A stretch of DNA of 64,000 nucleotides, taken from NCBI RefSeq assembly GCF_014203735.1, contig NZ_JACHJQ010000008.1, positions 393,787-457,786 of the forward strand, written 5' to 3'. Shown here in pieces: positions 62,096-64,000 of the stretch (positions are counted from its first letter, which is position 1; each line of letters begins with the position of its first letter). Made by a program: the position numbers and the translations under genes. Under the pieces are notes generated by a model. It saw only the letters and a list, made by a program, of their open reading frames with translations, ran no database searches and was not told the DNA's origin. Origin of the DNA: Actinophytocola algeriensis. Lineage in GTDB: Bacteria > Actinomycetota > Actinomycetes > Mycobacteriales > Pseudonocardiaceae.

Positions 62096-62216
62096 CCGTT
62101 GCCCGGTCACCACGGTCTCCGTGCGGTCCGCCGCGGCAGCGTCGAGGTTCCCTCCTCACCAGGGCCCTTCGACCCCGGCCTGTGCGGTCGGCCGGGCATG
62201 CGCGCACGATCAGGAC

Positions 62217-63479
62217 ATGGCCATCGAGTTCGGCACCCCGGCGCGGTACCTGCCGGCACCCAGGGACAACGCGACCGGCGACCTGACCCGCAACGCGCTC
62301 AGCGTCCCCGACGCGCCCGCGTTCGCGCGGTGGCTGGGCGGCACGTGGCACACGATCACGTGGTCCGAGTTCGCCGACCTGGCCACCACGCTCGCCGCTG
62401 GACTCGTGGCGGCCGGGATCGCACCGGGCGACCGGATCGCGCTCATGGCGGCCTCGGGTGTCGAGTGGGTGCGCGCGGACTACGCGATCTGGCTGGCCGG
62501 CGCGGTGTCCGTGCCCATCCCGGCCACGGCGGCACCGGCGGAGGCCGAGTGGATCCTGCGGGACTCGGGTGCCGTCGCCGCCTTCACCGGTGACGACCGG
62601 CAGTACGCGCTGATCGAGGCTGCCGGGGTGCGGCACATCTGGTCGACCGCCGCGGGCGGGGTCGAGGAACCCGCCGCCCTCGCGGAGGTCGAGCGGCGCA
62701 GGCGGGCCCTCACCTCGGGCACGACGGCCACGATCGTCTACCCACCCGGCGCGGCGCACGGCTGCCGCCTGAGCCACGGGAACCTGACCGCGGCCGTGCA
62801 CGCGGCCGCCGAGTCGCCCTTCGACCAGTACACCGAGCTGCTGATCGGCCTGCCGTGCACGGACGTCCTCGCCAGGGTGACGCAGCTGAAGGCGGTGCAC
62901 AGCGGCGCGCTCACGGCACACGCGACCGATCCGGCGCACCTCGGCGACGCGCTCCTTTCCTTCCGCCCCACCGTGTTGCTGGCCGCGCCGGAGGTACTGG
63001 ACCGGTTCGACCCGGGGACGGCACGGACCGCGGTGGCGTACGGGCAGGCCCTCGACGCGGGACGGGTGCCGCTCTCCGTGCGGCTGCGCCGCGGGCGCCA
63101 CCCCAAGCAGCTGGCGCGGTTCGGGGGCCGCCTCACCCACGTCGTGACGGGCGGACCGCTGGTGCCGCGGCTCGCGTGGTTCCTGCGTGGCATCGGCCTG
63201 ACGGTGCTCGACGGCTACAGCCGCGCGGAGACGAGCGGACCAGTCACGTGCAACCTGCCGGGCGGCACCCGCACCGGTACGGCGGGCAGGCCGCTGCCGG
63301 GCTGCCGGTTACGCATCACGCGGGACGGGGAGGTCCTCGTCCGCGGCGCCACCGTGTTCCAGGGCCACTGGTCCGCCCCGACCCCGGAGCTGGACGGGGA
63401 CGGCTGGTTCCACACCGGCGACCTCGGCCACCTCGACGACGGCTACCTGACGATCACGGGCCGCCGGGGCGTGCGGTGA
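62217..63479 (+). CDS. Truncated long-chain acyl-CoA synthetase-like (AMP-binding) protein
   Basis: The 420-residue protein aligns with FadD15-type acyl-CoA synthetases, which have about 600 residues. Present are ITWSEFADLATTLAAGL, ASGVEWVRADYAIWLAGAVSVPIP, VTGGPLVPRLAWFLRGIG, DGYSRAETSGPVTCN and DGWFHTGDLGHLDDGYL. The ATP-binding P-loop, normally YTSGTTGRPKG, reads YPPGAAHG. The protein ends at ITGRRGVR, so the whole C-terminal domain with the catalytic Lys is missing. It is therefore unlikely to make acyl-CoA; it may be a pseudogene or a binding protein. The frame itself is open without interruption. Confidence 0.75.
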   Translation: MAIEFGTPARYLPAPRDNATGDLTRNALSVPDAPAFARWLGGTWHTITWSEFADLATTLAAGLVAAGIAPGDRIALMAASGVEWVRADYAIWLAGAVSVPIPATAAPAEAEWILRDSGAVAAFTGDDRQYALIEAAGVRHIWSTAAGGVEEPAALAEVERRRRALTSGTTATIVYPPGAAHGCRLSHGNLTAAVHAAAESPFDQYTELLIGLPCTDVLARVTQLKAVHSGALTAHATDPAHLGDALLSFRPTVLLAAPEVLDRFDPGTARTAVAYGQALDAGRVPLSVRLRRGRHPKQLARFGGRLTHVVTGGPLVPRLAWFLRGIGLTVLDGYSRAETSGPVTCNLPGGTRTGTAGRPLPGCRLRITRDGEVLVRGATVFQGHWSAPTPELDGDGWFHTGDLGHLDDGYLTITGRRGVR

Positions 63480-63521
63480 GCCCGGTGCGCCGGACCGGGG
63501 ACGTCGCAAACCGGTGATCGA

Positions 63522-63689
63522 CTAGTGTCCCGCGCCAAAAATGCGGTGATTGAGTCGGTGGATCCAGGTTTCTGCCGGCAAGGCGCCGGTTCGTCCTCGT
63601 ACTGGATCGTACTTGGGCGGACCGGCAACGCCGCCGGCAGGAAGCTGGGCCGCCGAATCAGTTTCCTGATTTCCGGCTCGGGACACTAG
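63522..63689. mobile_element. 168-bp MITE-like element with CTAG target duplication
   Basis: CTAGTGTCCCG at 63522-63532 is repeated in inverse orientation as CGGGACACTAG at 63679-63689. The outer CTAG on both sides can be read as a 4-bp target duplication around TGTCCCG...CGGGACA ends. The inside has further imperfect inverted symmetry (TTTCTGCCGGC and GCCGGCAGGAA) and no open frame. This fits a non-autonomous miniature element moved by an IS5-like transposase encoded elsewhere. It lies directly in front of the LLM oxidoreductase gene. Confidence 0.7.
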
Positions 63690-63699
63690 CGTGCCGGTC

Positions 63700-64000
63700 G
63701 TGGACCTCGGCATGCGGCTCTTCACCGACCCCCACCAGGGCGCGACGTACGACGACGTGCTACGCATGGCGCGCTGCGCGGAGGACGCCGGTTACGACGC
63801 GTTCTTCCGGTCGGACCACTACCTGCGGATCACCCCGGGCGACGGGCTCCCCGGCCCGACCGACGCGTGGCTCACGCTGGCCGGGCTGGCGCGGGACACC
63901 ACCACCATCCGGCTGGGCACCCTCGTCACCGCGGCGACCTTCCGGCAGCCGGGGCCGCTGGCGATCGCGGTGGCGCAGGTCGACCGGATGTCCGGCGGGC
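63700..64000 (+). CDS. LLM-class (F420/flavin-dependent) oxidoreductase, partial
   Basis: The first 100 residues are present before the window ends. VDLGMRLFTDPHQGATYDD, AEDAGYDAFFRSDHYLRI, TDAWLTLAGLARDTTTIRLG and RQPGPLAIAVAQVDRMSGG are typical of luciferase-like monooxygenases, of the F420-dependent branch common in actinobacteria. GTG at 63700 lies 7 nt after TAGCGT (63687-63692), a leaderless -10 pattern that overlaps the right end of the MITE-like element. Other in-frame starts are GTG 63691 and ATG 63712. Confidence 0.85.
   Translation, partial: MDLGMRLFTDPHQGATYDDVLRMARCAEDAGYDAFFRSDHYLRITPGDGLPGPTDAWLTLAGLARDTTTIRLGTLVTAATFRQPGPLAIAVAQVDRMSGG

Overview
The window is chromosomal DNA from a very GC-rich actinomycete, most likely of the Pseudonocardiaceae (Saccharothrix/Lentzea/Actinosynnema-like). 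This rests on base composition, GC-ending codons, a CobI-CobJ fusion, a mycobacterial-type CobN, a Rox/RAE pair and many promoters of the leaderless actinobacterial type. I see no rRNA, tRNA, CRISPR array, prophage or replication origin.

Region 1 (0.4-16.9 kb) is a cobalamin locus whose gene groups alternate in strand: cobN <- -> cobG-cobH-cobIJ, cobK <- -> cbiD, cobM/cobL <- -> chelatase-cobO-cobB, and cbtB-cbtA <-. Two cobalamin riboswitches control the chelatase operon and the CbtBA cobalt transporter. Three convergent pairs overlap at their 3' ends. A degenerate histidine-phosphatase-like gene closes the block.

Region 2 (16.9-33.6 kb) is accessory. It holds a decayed EAD2/VMAP conflict-system gene, a rifampicin monooxygenase behind a perfect rifamycin-associated element, an SDR/TetR pair, a patatin, a NatAB-type ABC exporter with a two-component system, and a secreted glycoside hydrolase under a perfect CebR-type operator. 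Three truncated genes follow (SARP regulator, TrmB regulator, beta-propeller), then a GDSL hydrolase, an amidohydrolase and PlsC.

Region 3 (33.6-45.9 kb) holds two catabolic operons. The first is a 4-hydroxyproline degradation operon: GntR regulator, epimerase, DapA-family deaminase and a three-subunit dehydrogenase. The second is a rhamnoside operon: GH78 rhamnosidase, binding protein and two permeases, with a divergent AraC regulator.

Region 4 (45.9-63.5 kb) is a mosaic of short transcription units. It includes a chimeric lipoprotein carrying an ECF-sigma-like tail, a methyltransferase/TetR pair with twin operators, and a three-gene cassette (49.4-52.4 kb) in which a membrane protein and a nucleotidyl-cyclase-like protein carry matching short Gly/Val/Asn motifs at their C- and N-termini. 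That cassette is my best candidate for an undescribed signalling or conflict system. A TetR regulon with duplicated operators (acyl-CoA dehydrogenase, TetR, quinone-type oxidoreductase), secreted proteins, a nitroreductase and a truncated acyl-CoA synthetase follow. The window ends with a 168-bp MITE-like element inserted at the -10 region of an LLM-class oxidoreductase gene.
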